Counted from the first letter of the stretch, positions 41,215 to 50,522 are shown. The stretch is DNA of 58,288 bases from an uncultured Lachnospiraceae bacterium (GCA_947384285.1 CANDGI010000018.1:1-58288), one strand, 5' to 3'. The notes: generated by a model from the letters alone, not told the origin. Numbers and translations: made by a program.

Positions 41215-43377
41215 TTGAAAGAACATTCTGCAGGAAGGGTCACAATACCTACAGATGTGGATGTAGTGCCTGAAACACTTGAACTTGTAAAACGCTGGGG
41301 TGCGGATGCAATCCGCGACTGCGACGGGACAGATTATCCAGAGGAATTGAAGCATGTGGAGGCGAAAGTATATTCCACCTATTATACAACACGGAAAGAC
41401 AACGAATGGGCGAAAGCGAACCCAGATGAAATACAGCAAATGTACATTATGACTCCCTTCTATACCGCAGTAGGGGATGAATTGTCCATCCATCTTATGA
41501 ATCACCTGTACCCGGATATGCTGAAGGTAAATGACAGGGATGATATCACAAGATGGTGGGAAGTCATTGACCGTACCACAGGGGAAATTGTGCAGGCGTC
41601 CCAGTGGGATTACGATGGAAAAACAGGGGATGTGACCATCCATGGCGCAAAAGAGTTCCACGATTATACGGTAAGCTTCCTTGCCTACATTATGTGGGAT
41701 CCTGTGCATATGTACAATGCAGTCACCAACGGCTGGACGGATTTTGAGAAACAAATAACCTTTGATGTGCGCCAGCCTAAGACAAAAGAATATTCGATGG
41801 AACGGTTAAGGAACTATATCAAAGATAATCCCCATATCGATGTCATCCGGTATACCACATTTTTCCACCAGTTTACATTGATTTTTGATGAGCTGGCAAG
41901 GGAGCGGTATGTGGACTGGTATGGATATTCTGCATCCGTCAGCCCCTATATTTTGGAACAGTTTGAAAAAGAAGCTGGATACAAATTCCGGCCGGAATTC
42001 ATTATAGACCAGGGCTACATGAACAACCCCTACCGTATCCCCAGCAAGGAATTCCGGGATTTTCAGGATTTCCAGCGTAGGGAAGTGGCAAAGCTTGCCA
42101 AGGAGATGGTGGACATTACCCATGAATGCGGCAAGGAGGCCATGATGTTCTTAGGGGATCACTGGATTGGCATGGAGCCGTTCTTAGATGAGTTTAAATC
42201 CATCGGACTGGACGCGGTGGTAGGGAGCGTGGGAAATGGAAGCACCCTTCGCCTGATTAGCGATATTGAGGGGGTAAATTATACGGAAGGAAGGCTTCTG
42301 CCCTATTTCTTCCCGGATGTGTTCTGCCAGGGAGGAGACCCGGTGAAAGAGGCAAAGGTGAACTGGGTAACCGCAAGGCGCGCCATCTTAAGAAAACCCA
42401 TCGACCGTATCGGGTACGGCGGTTATTTGAAGCTGGCCATGGAGTTTCCAGAGTTTATTGATTATGTGGAGAGTGTGTGCGAGGAATTCCGGGTGCTTTA
42501 TGAAAATATAAAGGGAACGACGCCCTACTGTATCAAAAAAGTGGCCGTATTGAACTGCTGGGGCAGAATGAGGGCATGGGGGAACCATATGGTGCACCAC
42601 GCAATCTACCATAAGCAGAACTACTCCTATGCTGGGGTGATTGAAGCCTTAAGCGGCGCGCCCTTTGACGTGCAGTTCCTAAGCTTTGAGGATATCAGGA
42701 ATAACCCGGCTGTCCTTGATGATATTGATGTGATACTTAATGCAGGGGGTGCGGATACGGCATTTTCAGGCGGCGAAAACTGGATTGACGAAACAATCGT
42801 CACTGCGGTGAAACGCTTTATTTATCACGGCGGCGGCTTTATCGGCATTGGAGAGCCCTCAGCCCATCAGCATGAGGGGCATTTCTTCCAGCTTGCCACC
42901 ACCCTGGGTGTGGAAAAAGAGGTAGGCTTTACGCTGAATATGGATAAATACAACTGGGAAGAGCACAGCCATTTTATCACAGAGGACTGTACAAAGGAAA
43001 TTGATTTCGGGGAAGGCCAGAAGAATATCTATGCCTTAGAAGGGGCGGAGGTTTTGGTGCACCACGAAAAAGAAGTCCAGATGGCGGTCAATGAATTTGG
43101 GAAAGGACGCTGCGTGTATATCAGCGGACTCCCATACAGCTTTGAAAACAGCCGTATTTTGTACCGGGCTATCCTCTGGTCTTCCCATGAGGAGGAAAAC
43201 CTGCACAAATGGTTCAGCACGAACTTTAATGTGGAGGTTCATGCCTATGTAAAGAATGGCAGATACTGTGTGGTCAACAATACTTACGAGCCCCAGAAGA
43301 CTACAATATACAAAGGTGACGGAACAAGTTTTGACCTGGAGCTTGCGGCAAATGAGATTATCTGGTATGGGATATAG
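41215..43377 (+). CDS. GH112 beta-galactoside phosphorylase
   Basis: 720-aa cytosolic phosphorylase of family GH112, which splits beta-galactosides such as galacto-N-biose, lacto-N-biose or galactosyl-rhamnose with phosphate to give galactose 1-phosphate. TTG 41215 is the start, with GGAGG 8 bases before. Family features: GRVTIPTDVDVVPETLELVKRWGADAIRDCDGT at the N-terminus, a TIM-barrel with MMFLGDHWIGMEP (Asp315, at the place of the catalytic Asp of the Bifidobacterium enzyme), and a C-terminal glutaminase-like and beta domain (GGGFIGIGEPSAHQHEG). The acceptor specificity cannot be read from the sequence by eye. The neighbours point to a uronate-bearing oligosaccharide. Confidence 0.92.
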   Translation: MKEHSAGRVTIPTDVDVVPETLELVKRWGADAIRDCDGTDYPEELKHVEAKVYSTYYTTRKDNEWAKANPDEIQQMYIMTPFYTAVGDELSIHLMNHLYPDMLKVNDRDDITRWWEVIDRTTGEIVQASQWDYDGKTGDVTIHGAKEFHDYTVSFLAYIMWDPVHMYNAVTNGWTDFEKQITFDVRQPKTKEYSMERLRNYIKDNPHIDVIRYTTFFHQFTLIFDELARERYVDWYGYSASVSPYILEQFEKEAGYKFRPEFIIDQGYMNNPYRIPSKEFRDFQDFQRREVAKLAKEMVDITHECGKEAMMFLGDHWIGMEPFLDEFKSIGLDAVVGSVGNGSTLRLISDIEGVNYTEGRLLPYFFPDVFCQGGDPVKEAKVNWVTARRAILRKPIDRIGYGGYLKLAMEFPEFIDYVESVCEEFRVLYENIKGTTPYCIKKVAVLNCWGRMRAWGNHMVHHAIYHKQNYSYAGVIEALSGAPFDVQFLSFEDIRNNPAVLDDIDVILNAGGADTAFSGGENWIDETIVTAVKRFIYHGGGFIGIGEPSAHQHEGHFFQLATTLGVEKEVGFTLNMDKYNWEEHSHFITEDCTKEIDFGEGQKNIYALEGAEVLVHHEKEVQMAVNEFGKGRCVYISGLPYSFENSRILYRAILWSSHEEENLHKWFSTNFNVEVHAYVKNGRYCVVNNTYEPQKTTIYKGDGTSFDLELAANEIIWYGI

Positions 43378-43437
43378 GCTGGAAAAAGCATAGGATTACA
43401 GCTTAGAGCAGAGATTTTATATTTTTATGCATGGAGA

Positions 43438-43486
43438 CTGCCGGACTGCTTATCACTGAGGAAACAGTTCAGGAGCAATCCGGCAG
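43438..43486. terminator. hairpin between convergent GH112 and AraC genes
   Basis: CTGCCGGACTGC (43438-43449) pairs with GCAATCCGGCAG (43475-43486) with one wobble. No clear T-run; could serve both strands. Confidence 0.45.
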
Positions 43487-43518
43487 CCGCGTCTGCCTAA
43501 AAGATAATAAGTGCAATG

Positions 43519-44367
43519 TTAAGGTTGTGCGGCGCTGCGTTTTCCGCTTTCCTGGCGGTACTTAATGGGTGTCATGCCATGCTTTTTGTGAAAAGCCTGG
43601 GTGAAATAGGACTGTGAGGAAAATCCCGTTGCAGATGCAATGTCCGAAATGGAAAAATCGGTCTTCTCCAGAAGGCGGCAGGCTGCTTCCAGGCGAAGCT
43701 CATTCAGGTACTGGATGGGAGATAAACCGGTGTATTTTGCAAAGGAATGGCTGATGTAGTATTTATTCATGTGCGTTAAGTCTGTCAAAGTATCCAAGGT
43801 AATGTGCTTTGCATAATTGGCATCCAGGTATTCTTTGATTTTGGCACATTCCTTTGTCATTTTCGTAGCAGTAACAGGCACCGGACAGACTTTTTCGCTG
43901 CGCATAATTTTTAGCGTTAGAATCTCAAGGAGATTCTGGCAGATTGTGTCTGAACCGTAATCATGACTGCGGACTTCATAGTGCATCTGTTCAAAAAGTA
44001 TCTTAATAAAATGATTGGAACGGAAGTTGCAGAAGATTTGCGTAAAATACTGCTTATCTTTCAATTGAAAGGCAATACCGTCAATTGCCAGTACATAGTA
44101 TTTCAAGGGCTTTTCAGGAAGGGACTGCTCGGTATGCTCAGTGTACGGGGGGATAATGATTAGATCGCCTCTTTGGACAGAGGAAAATGTTTCATCACGG
44201 AAAACAAATTTTCCTTCCCCTTCTATGATATAAAAAAGTTCCGTAAATTGATGGCTATGGAGCACGCTTGCCCAGTCTGCGTCGTCGTTGGACAAGGAAA
44301 TGGACAGCAGTTTGACGTTTAAAGCCTGGCTGTCTGCATTCGTAATTGAATAGTGGCGATGTCCCAT
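43519..44367 (-). CDS. AraC-family regulator of the glycan locus
   Basis: 282-aa regulator. ATG 44367 has AGGAGG 7 bases upstream; the longer frame to 44478 lacks an RBS. N-terminal cupin (about 30-90: HSHQFTELFYIIEGEGKFVF, VQRGDLIIIPPYTEH) and C-terminal double helix-turn-helix (about 175-275: ITLDTLTDLTHMNKYYISHSF, FSISDIASATGFSSQSYFTQAF). It is placed between the GH112 and GH88 genes on the opposite strand and is divergent from GH88, so it probably activates the GH88 operon and maybe the importer. Confidence 0.9.
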   Translation of the reverse strand: MGHRHYSITNADSQALNVKLLSISLSNDDADWASVLHSHQFTELFYIIEGEGKFVFRDETFSSVQRGDLIIIPPYTEHTEQSLPEKPLKYYVLAIDGIAFQLKDKQYFTQIFCNFRSNHFIKILFEQMHYEVRSHDYGSDTICQNLLEILTLKIMRSEKVCPVPVTATKMTKECAKIKEYLDANYAKHITLDTLTDLTHMNKYYISHSFAKYTGLSPIQYLNELRLEAACRLLEKTDFSISDIASATGFSSQSYFTQAFHKKHGMTPIKYRQESGKRSAAQP

Positions 44368-44537
44368 GTGGATACCTCCTAGCGTTTTTATTCGTGGTTT
44401 TGTCCTGACAAAAAACCTTCCGGATAAAAGTATACAATTTATAGGAATACTCTGTATATTATTATTACAATAATACATGTATCAAAAAAAAGCAAGTGAA
44501 ACAGGCGCTTATTATGATAATAAAGGAGGAGTGTGCC

Positions 44538-45662
44538 ATGGAACCCTTACTAAATAAGGAGGAACAGGCCTTTATAAAGGAAGAGCTGGAACGCTGCTTG
44601 AAAGTTCTTGACAGGAACATGGAGCGTTACGGCACAGAATTCCCATCCGCATGTGCAGAAGATGGAAGGTATAAAGTTACCCCGAACCATGACTGGACCA
44701 ATGGATTTTGGACGGGGATGCTTTGGATTGCCTATGAGTACAGCGGACAGGAGAGATATAGGGATCTTGCTTTAAAAAATATTGAAAGCTTCCAGCAGCG
44801 GTTAAAAGAACATTTTGTCTTGGACCACCATGATATTGGATTCCTATACAGCCTGTCGGCAGTGGCGGGATACCGTGTTCTGAAACATGAAGCGTTAAAG
44901 CCAGTCATAGTGTGGGCGGCAGATGTGCTTGCTGCAAGGTTTCAGGAAAAAGGAGGGTTTATTCAGGCGTGGGGGAAAATGGGGGCAGCCGATGAATACC
45001 GGCTGATTATTGATTCCCTTTTGAATCTGCCGCTTCTATATGAAGCATATCGTTTGACCGGGAAGGAGCATTATCAAAGGATTGCAGATTCCCACTATAG
45101 TAAAGTAATCCATAATATTGTCCGGGAGGATTTTTCTACATACCATACCTTTTATTTTTCCCCAGAGACCGGGGAGCCAGACCATGGGGCGACCCATCAG
45201 GGATATTCCGACAGCTCTTGCTGGGCAAGGGGCCAGGCATGGGCAATCCTTGGAATGCCCCTCCACGCACGGACATCCGGCAATGCTTTTACCCAAAAAG
45301 AAGAGAACCTGCATGAAAATATCGTGAAATATTTTGAAAGCCGCCTTCCGTCAGACGGAATGCCTTATTGGGATTTGGTGTTTGAGGAGGGTTCGGACAT
45401 GCCAAGGGATAGTTCGGCTCTTGCTATCGCAGCATGCGGCATGATGGAAGCGGGGCGCACAGACAGGGCAAAAGAGATGGTGCGTGTATTGGAACAGATG
45501 GCATCGTCCAAGAAGGAACCGGAATCAGAGGGGCTTTTGCTCCACAGCGTGTATACCTATGGATTTGGAGAAGGGGTGGATGAGCCAAGCCTCTGGGGAG
45601 ATTATTTCTATATGGAAGCGCTTTACCGCCTATGGAATCCAGAGTGGGGGACATATTGGTAA
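44538..45662 (+). CDS. GH88 unsaturated uronyl hydrolase
   Basis: 374-aa (alpha/alpha)6-barrel hydrolase that removes the 4,5-unsaturated uronate from the non-reducing end of lyase products; the uronate then rearranges to the KduI substrate. ATG 44538 follows AAAGGAGG. Catalytic Asp regions: NHDWTNGFWTGMLW (first Asp) and HHDIGFLYSL (second Asp); SSCWARGQAWAILG is the other family signature. No signal peptide, so it acts on imported oligosaccharides. It starts an operon with a carbohydrate-binding protein and a KduD-type dehydrogenase. Confidence 0.93.
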   Translation: MEPLLNKEEQAFIKEELERCLKVLDRNMERYGTEFPSACAEDGRYKVTPNHDWTNGFWTGMLWIAYEYSGQERYRDLALKNIESFQQRLKEHFVLDHHDIGFLYSLSAVAGYRVLKHEALKPVIVWAADVLAARFQEKGGFIQAWGKMGAADEYRLIIDSLLNLPLLYEAYRLTGKEHYQRIADSHYSKVIHNIVREDFSTYHTFYFSPETGEPDHGATHQGYSDSSCWARGQAWAILGMPLHARTSGNAFTQKEENLHENIVKYFESRLPSDGMPYWDLVFEEGSDMPRDSSALAIAACGMMEAGRTDRAKEMVRVLEQMASSKKEPESEGLLLHSVYTYGFGEGVDEPSLWGDYFYMEALYRLWNPEWGTYW

Positions 45663-45680
45663 AAGAAAGGAAAGGGTGTT

Positions 45681-46469
45681 ATGGGACAGATTGAGATCAA
45701 GGTTGTAAATGCAAAGGGCGAAACCCTTGGGGCTGTATCCGGCCAGCAGGAAGCAGCGCTGGTATACCAGGCGGCTTATGGAAAAGGGGATAAAATTGTG
45801 GTGGAAACAGAGGAAAAAAATACATTTTTCTGGGTGCAGCTGGATGAAACCCTTGGGAAATCCATGGTGTATCTGACAGGGAGGATTGCTTATGGGATTC
45901 CCTTTGGAGAAGGCAAGCTGAATCTTTCTCCAAAGGCATTTGAAGGAGAATGCCATCTCATTACAGTCAGGAAGGCCAGGGAATTTGAGTATAACTGTTA
46001 CCGCAATTTGTCTGAAAATGTCAATGACCAGCATGGCGTGGAAAACTGTTTTCCCCACGCATCTGCAAATGTGGAAACCAGAGGGGAATCCGTATTTGCT
46101 GCCATGAATGCCATTGACGGAGTGATTGCCCCGGAAAGCCACGGGAACTGGCCCTACCAGTCCTGGGGCATTAACCGCCGGGAGGATGCCTGCTGGCGGC
46201 TGGATTTCGGAAGAACGGTGGCGGCAGACAGGATTGTAGTCCATCTGCGCGCAGATTTTCCCCATGATAATTGGTGGGAGCAGGGAACCCTTACATTTTC
46301 GGACGGCAGCGTTATAACCCTGAACTGGGAAAAGGGTGGGCATGCCCAGGAGGTATGTTTTGAAAAAAAGGAAATAGAATGGCTGGAATTGTCTGAGCTG
46401 AAAAAGGCAGATGATCCATCGCCCTTCCCGGCATTATCCCAATTGACTGTATATGGGACGGAAAAATAG
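45681..46469 (+). CDS. carbohydrate-binding (galactose-binding-like fold) protein
   Basis: 262-aa protein without signal peptide or catalytic motif. The C-terminal half (from about residue 125) reads like an F5/8-type or CBM32-type beta-sandwich: NAIDGVIAPESHGNWPYQSWGINRREDACWRLDFGRTVAADRIVVHLR ending in LELSELKKADD and LTVYGTEK. The N-terminal 100 residues are beta-rich and unassigned. Being cytosolic and between GH88 and KduD, it may hold an oligosaccharide for the enzymes, or be an undescribed enzyme. Function not determined. Confidence 0.6.
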   Translation: MGQIEIKVVNAKGETLGAVSGQQEAALVYQAAYGKGDKIVVETEEKNTFFWVQLDETLGKSMVYLTGRIAYGIPFGEGKLNLSPKAFEGECHLITVRKAREFEYNCYRNLSENVNDQHGVENCFPHASANVETRGESVFAAMNAIDGVIAPESHGNWPYQSWGINRREDACWRLDFGRTVAADRIVVHLRADFPHDNWWEQGTLTFSDGSVITLNWEKGGHAQEVCFEKKEIEWLELSELKKADDPSPFPALSQLTVYGTEK

Positions 46470-46530
46470 CAGATACAGCATAGGGCATACATGAAGGGAA
46501 AAGGAAAAATAGATTCAGGAGGAAAAGAGA

Positions 46531-47331
46531 ATGGGTATCATAGAAAAGTTTTCACTGGAAGGTAAGGTTGCGCTTATCACAGGGGGCGCTTACGGCATTG
46601 GATTTGCCATGGCAGAAGCAATGGCGCAGGCAGGAGCGAAAATTGCATTTAACTGCCGCGGCCAGGAGCATATGGAAAAGGCTCTTGCCGATTATAAGGA
46701 AAAAGGCATTGACGCAAAGGGCTATCTCTGCGACGTGACAGACGAGAAGCAGGTTGCAGGCATGGTAGCTGCCATCAAGGAGGAGCTTGGGGTGATTGAT
46801 ATTCTTGTAAATAATGCAGGGATTATTAAAAGGATTCCCATGACAGAAATGAGCGCAGAGGAATTCCGCCAAGTGGTTGACATTGACTTGAATGCGCCAT
46901 TTATTATGGCGAAAGCAGTAATTCCAGATATGATTGCGAAGGGGCATGGAAAGATTATCAATATCTGCTCTATGATGAGTGAGCTGGGCCGGGAGACAGT
47001 GTCCGCTTATGCGGCGGCAAAAGGCGGGCTTAAGATGCTTACAAAGAACATTGCCTCGGAATACGGTGAATATAACATTCAGTGCAACGGCATTGGACCG
47101 GGGTATATTGCAACGCCTCAGACAGCCCCCCTTCGGGAGAGGCAGGAAGATGGGAGCCGGCATCCCTTTGACCAGTTTATTATTGCAAAAACCCCAATGG
47201 CAAGGTGGGGGAATCCCGAAGATCTTCAAGGGCCGGCAGTGTTTTTGGCGTCGGACGCATCCGATTTTGTAAATGGGCATATATTGTATGTGGATGGAGG
47301 TATCCTTGCGTATATTGGGAAACAGCCATAG
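46531..47331 (+). CDS. kduD: SDR-family dehydrogenase, KduD / gluconate 5-dehydrogenase type
   Basis: 266-aa NAD(P)H-dependent short-chain dehydrogenase. Rossmann motif TGGAYGIGFAMAEAMA, NNAG at about 92, and the catalytic Ser in NICSMMSELG and Tyr-Lys in YAAAKGG. In this locus it probably reduces 2,5-diketo-3-deoxygluconate, the KduI product, to 2-keto-3-deoxygluconate (KduD role); the gluconate 5-dehydrogenase reaction is an alternative for this subfamily. AGGAGG precedes ATG 46531. The later enzymes KdgK and KdgA are not in the window. Confidence 0.85.
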   Translation: MGIIEKFSLEGKVALITGGAYGIGFAMAEAMAQAGAKIAFNCRGQEHMEKALADYKEKGIDAKGYLCDVTDEKQVAGMVAAIKEELGVIDILVNNAGIIKRIPMTEMSAEEFRQVVDIDLNAPFIMAKAVIPDMIAKGHGKIINICSMMSELGRETVSAYAAAKGGLKMLTKNIASEYGEYNIQCNGIGPGYIATPQTAPLRERQEDGSRHPFDQFIIAKTPMARWGNPEDLQGPAVFLASDASDFVNGHILYVDGGILAYIGKQP

Positions 47332-47405
47332 CATGGAATCAGAATAGAAGGCGGGGATGCAGCCAGGGGGCTGCGCCCCGCCTGATGGATTGGAAAAAAC
47401 CTGTA

Positions 47406-47897
47406 TTAGGAGCCTGTTTTGGCAGATTGCTTTTCCAGACGCTTGCTTTCCCGCAGCTTTCGGAAAAAACTGCTGAGCATTTCGGAGCATTCTTCTTCCA
47501 ATACACCTTTCACCACCTCTGCCTGGTGGTTGAAAGCGGGTATCTGCAGCAGGTTTAAGACGGAACCGGCGCATCCTGCTTTTGGGTTCATGCTGCCAAT
47601 GACCACCTTGTCCATTCTTGACTGCACAATGGCACCTGCACACATCTGGCATGGTTCCAAGGTTACATACATGGTGCATCCTTCCAGGCGCCAGTCCCCC
47701 ATTTTTTTACTGGCTTTTTTTATGGCGGAAAGCTCTGCATGGGCGAGGGTGTTTTTGTCAATATTTCTCCGGTTGTAGCCCCGGGCAATGATTTTATCTT
47801 CAAAAACAATGACACAGCCAATGGGAACCTCCTGGATTTTTTCTGCTTTTTTTGCTTCCCGGATGGCGGCCTTCATAAATTTTTCTTCCTGATTCAT
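47406..47897 (-). CDS. tadA: tRNA adenosine(34) deaminase
   Basis: 163-aa zinc deaminase that turns A34 of tRNA-Arg(ACG) into inosine. ATG 47897 follows AGGAG; GTG 47903 is a weaker alternative. Zinc site: LAHAELSAI (His and catalytic Glu) and LEPCQMCAGAI (two Cys). Typical TadA end with FFRKLRESKR. Stands alone, convergent with the kduD operon. Confidence 0.94.
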   Translation of the reverse strand: MNQEEKFMKAAIREAKKAEKIQEVPIGCVIVFEDKIIARGYNRRNIDKNTLAHAELSAIKKASKKMGDWRLEGCTMYVTLEPCQMCAGAIVQSRMDKVVIGSMNPKAGCAGSVLNLLQIPAFNHQAEVVKGVLEEECSEMLSSFFRKLRESKRLEKQSAKTGS

Positions 47898-47973
47898 AGG
47901 CACTCCTGCTTTTTTGTGATATTATGATGGTGTTTGATAACAGTATTATATAAAAAAATGGGAGAATATACAA

Positions 47974-48567
47974 ATGGAAATGGCATATCAGACCAAGCGC
48001 CTGGAGTTAAAAATACTTGACGATACCAAAGCGGGACAGGTTCTTGAATTTTATCTGGATAACCAGGAAATTTTTGAAGAGTACGAGACAGACCGGCCGC
48101 CCCAGTTCTATACCGAGGATTTTCAGAGGCTTCTCCTGGAAGGGGAATACAACCTTATAGTCAAAGGGATGTTTCTCCGGTTCTGGGTGTATGAAAAGAG
48201 CCAGCCGGACCAGATTATCGGTACAGTTTCTTTTCATAATATCAAACGGGAATTTTATCAGCGCTGTGAGCTTGGGTATAAGTTTGACCAAAGATACTGG
48301 GGCAGGGGATATGCCAGGGAAAGTATTTCAAAGTGTATCCAGGTGGCTTTTGAAGAACTAAGGCTCCATCGGATGGAAGCATATGTCCTTCCAAAGAATA
48401 CTGAGTCCCGCAGGCTGTTAAAAAGCCTTGGGTTTGAACTGGAAGGAATCAAGAAGCAGAGCGTGAAACTTCATGGCGTGTGGCAGGATCATGAGTTGTA
48501 CGCTCTGCTGGCAGAGGAGGAGGCTAATTTAGATAACGATACCAGTAGCCGAATTCTCCGGTGTTGA
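47974..48567 (+). CDS. GNAT N-acetyltransferase, RimJ/RimL type
   Basis: 197-aa acetyl-CoA-dependent transferase. Features: TKRLELKIL at the start, IGTVSFHNI, CELGYKFDQRYWGRGYARESISKCI (acetyl-CoA loop R-G-Y/A) and the C-terminal NTESRRLLKSLGFELEG. Substrate unknown; relatives modify ribosomal proteins or small molecules. Its last 44 bp overlap the end of the convergent gene at 48524. Confidence 0.9.
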   Translation: MEMAYQTKRLELKILDDTKAGQVLEFYLDNQEIFEEYETDRPPQFYTEDFQRLLLEGEYNLIVKGMFLRFWVYEKSQPDQIIGTVSFHNIKREFYQRCELGYKFDQRYWGRGYARESISKCIQVAFEELRLHRMEAYVLPKNTESRRLLKSLGFELEGIKKQSVKLHGVWQDHELYALLAEEEANLDNDTSSRILRC

Positions 48568-49750
48568 CAGGAACAGATTTCTCATTGCGGAATTCCGGGA
48601 ATCCAAAAAGAGCTGCCATCACACGTTCAGGATTCTGGTATACGCCAGGAATACCGATAAACCAGCGCTTTTTTTCGGATTTTTCTACAGCGCCCAGAAT
48701 CAGGTAGCGGTAATTGAAAAAACCGTGGAGAAGAAAACTGTTATTGCCAAGATACCAATAGGGTTTCGGAAGAAGCCGGATATCCTTTAATTCCAACCGG
48801 ACGCAGATGGTGCTTTCATCCCCTGCAAAGGGCGTCATGACCGGATAGTTTTCCAGGATAAATTTCCATTTCTGTTCCCAGTTTTCCGGCAGGGCTTCCT
48901 GGCTCTGTGCTGCCTGGGTGGGAAGCGGCCTGGTTTCACTGCTGGAGGGCATCTGTTTTGGAACAGCCTCCGCAGCCTCCAAGTCAGCAGAGGAAGCAGG
49001 AACAGGTATGGCTGAAATCAAATGGGCGGGGCCGGATGCCGGGCTCTGGGAATGAGCCTGAGGCTTGGGCTTCTTCACAGGAGGAATCACCTGCAAAGGA
49101 GAGCCGTTGGAGGGCTTCCTTGTGGAAGGATTTCCCACAGAAGATTTCCCCATGGAAGGATTTCCCACAGAAGCCTTCCCCGTAGAAGGATTTCCGGCAG
49201 AAGATTTCCCCGTGGAAGGATTTCCAACAGAAGCCTTCCCCGTGGAAGGATTTCCGGCAGAAGATTTTCCCGTGGAAGGATTTCCGGCAGAGGTCTTCCC
49301 AGCAGGAGGATTTTCATTGGAGGCTGTTCCGGCGGAAGGTTCTTCGGTGGAAGACTGTTTCTCTGGGGTTACAAAGTTTTCCCGTACAAATTCATTGTCA
49401 TCCCACTGGCTTACGAACATGATTTCCTCGGAAAGAGGGATGAAGATGCCTTTCACATCCTGGAAAGAATAGCGGCTGCCTGCCAGGGGTTCTCCTTTCA
49501 GAATGGTTTTGAAATCGCCGTTTCCCCGGTAAAGGCTCATTGTTCCCACTAAAATGCCAGGATGCTTGATGCCGTTTTGGGCATAAAAATACACTGGGGC
49601 AGAAGGGGTGTTGTGCCCAGTGTTTTTCAGGTGTATTTCAATGAGGCATTGCCCGTCTCTTTTTTCTATTTTGGCAAAGCCGGTATTGTGGCGTTTTGTT
49701 CCATGTTCATATAAATAAAGATATGTAATCATGCGATGGAATTCAGACAT
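48524..49750 (-). CDS. Lachnospiraceae DUF6128-like protein with 10-residue repeats
   Basis: 408-aa protein, no signal peptide and no membrane segment. N-terminal domain (1-140: YLYLYEHGTKRHNTGFAKIE, VYFYAQNGIKHPGILVGTM, EEIMFVSQWDD) and C-terminal domain (about 285-408: WKFILENYPVMTPF, RLELKDIRLLPKPYWYLGNN, FLLHGFFNYRYLILG) resemble a Lachnospiraceae family I recall as DUF6128. Between them lie six copies of a 10-residue unit (SAGNPSTGKS or SVGNPSTGKA) and a Pro/Ser/Ala/Gln-rich linker. The layout suggests an extended stalk joining two folded domains. Function unknown. Confidence 0.7.
   Translation of the reverse strand: MSEFHRMITYLYLYEHGTKRHNTGFAKIEKRDGQCLIEIHLKNTGHNTPSAPVYFYAQNGIKHPGILVGTMSLYRGNGDFKTILKGEPLAGSRYSFQDVKGIFIPLSEEIMFVSQWDDNEFVRENFVTPEKQSSTEEPSAGTASNENPPAGKTSAGNPSTGKSSAGNPSTGKASVGNPSTGKSSAGNPSTGKASVGNPSMGKSSVGNPSTRKPSNGSPLQVIPPVKKPKPQAHSQSPASGPAHLISAIPVPASSADLEAAEAVPKQMPSSSETRPLPTQAAQSQEALPENWEQKWKFILENYPVMTPFAGDESTICVRLELKDIRLLPKPYWYLGNNSFLLHGFFNYRYLILGAVEKSEKKRWFIGIPGVYQNPERVMAALFGFPEFRNEKSVPVNTGEFGYWYRYLN
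49111..49290 (-). repeat. six 30-bp tandem repeats inside the DUF6128-like gene
   Basis: Six in-frame units of 30 bp, each coding S-(A/V)-GNPSTGK-(S/A/P). Near identical at DNA level (GGAAGGATTTCC repeats), so copy number may vary. Confidence 0.9.
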
Positions 49751-49895
49751 TTTTGCACTCCCACAAGACTTTCTACATCTTATTCAGGCATTGGGAGCAT
49801 TATGCATATTTTTTGAAAAAAGGGTGCGGCCCTATGAAACAGAGCCACGGCATTAAACTTCAATCTCTGCACCGTCTGCCCCGTAAGGGCGGCTT

Positions 49896-50522
49896 TTAGT
49901 TCCTTCCAGAGATTGCAAGAGCCAGGTCAGAGCCAAAGGATGCCATATTGGCAGGAACCCAGGTATTGTTCTGGATGACGCATTCCACAGTGATGTCTGT
50001 TGTCTCCTGGGAGGGCTCCACATTCTGATAGGCGGCAATTAGATTCTGCGTATAGGTATCCATAAGGAATGCTTTCTGGTCTTCCACCGTGGGGAAGCTG
50101 TTCTGCCGTGCGGTTTCCCTGGCCTGGTAAAAGGCGTCGCTATCCAGGTCGTGCTCATCAAAGTAAGTGGTATGGACTACCACGGTTGCTTTTCCGCTGG
50201 ACTCAGAAACCACTTCTGCAGAGGCACTCATTTTAGAGAGAGCGGCTTTTCTCGCTTCGAATAGCTCATTCAACACATCTTCACTGATTTCCTGGCCGCT
50301 GGCGGAAAAATTTGCACGGATTGTTTCTTTCAGGGATTCATCATATGTCTGCCGGGCATTGTTGATATCCTCCTCCGACATTCCTAAGGAGATGATGCCT
50401 TCTGTATTGCCCAGGATGTATAATTCGTAGATTGCCTGTATGGAATCAGCGGCGCTTTTTTTCGGGCCGTTACAGCCGGTAAGAAGGAGCGTGCATAGTA
50501 AAATGGGAAAAATTTTCTTCAT
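49896..50522 (-). CDS. lipoprotein of unknown function
   Basis: 208-aa predicted lipoprotein: signal MKKIFPILLCTLLLTGC with lipobox LTGC, then a mature part of about 190 residues rich in Glu, Ser and Ala. The pattern of ADSIQAIYELYILGNTEGI, VVVHTTYFDEHDL and VECVIQNNTWVPA recalls small extracytoplasmic DUF5105/NTF2-like lipoproteins of clostridia, but I cannot fix the family. AAAGGG precedes ATG 50522. Confidence 0.75.
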   Translation of the reverse strand: MKKIFPILLCTLLLTGCNGPKKSAADSIQAIYELYILGNTEGIISLGMSEEDINNARQTYDESLKETIRANFSASGQEISEDVLNELFEARKAALSKMSASAEVVSESSGKATVVVHTTYFDEHDLDSDAFYQARETARQNSFPTVEDQKAFLMDTYTQNLIAAYQNVEPSQETTDITVECVIQNNTWVPANMASFGSDLALAISGRN

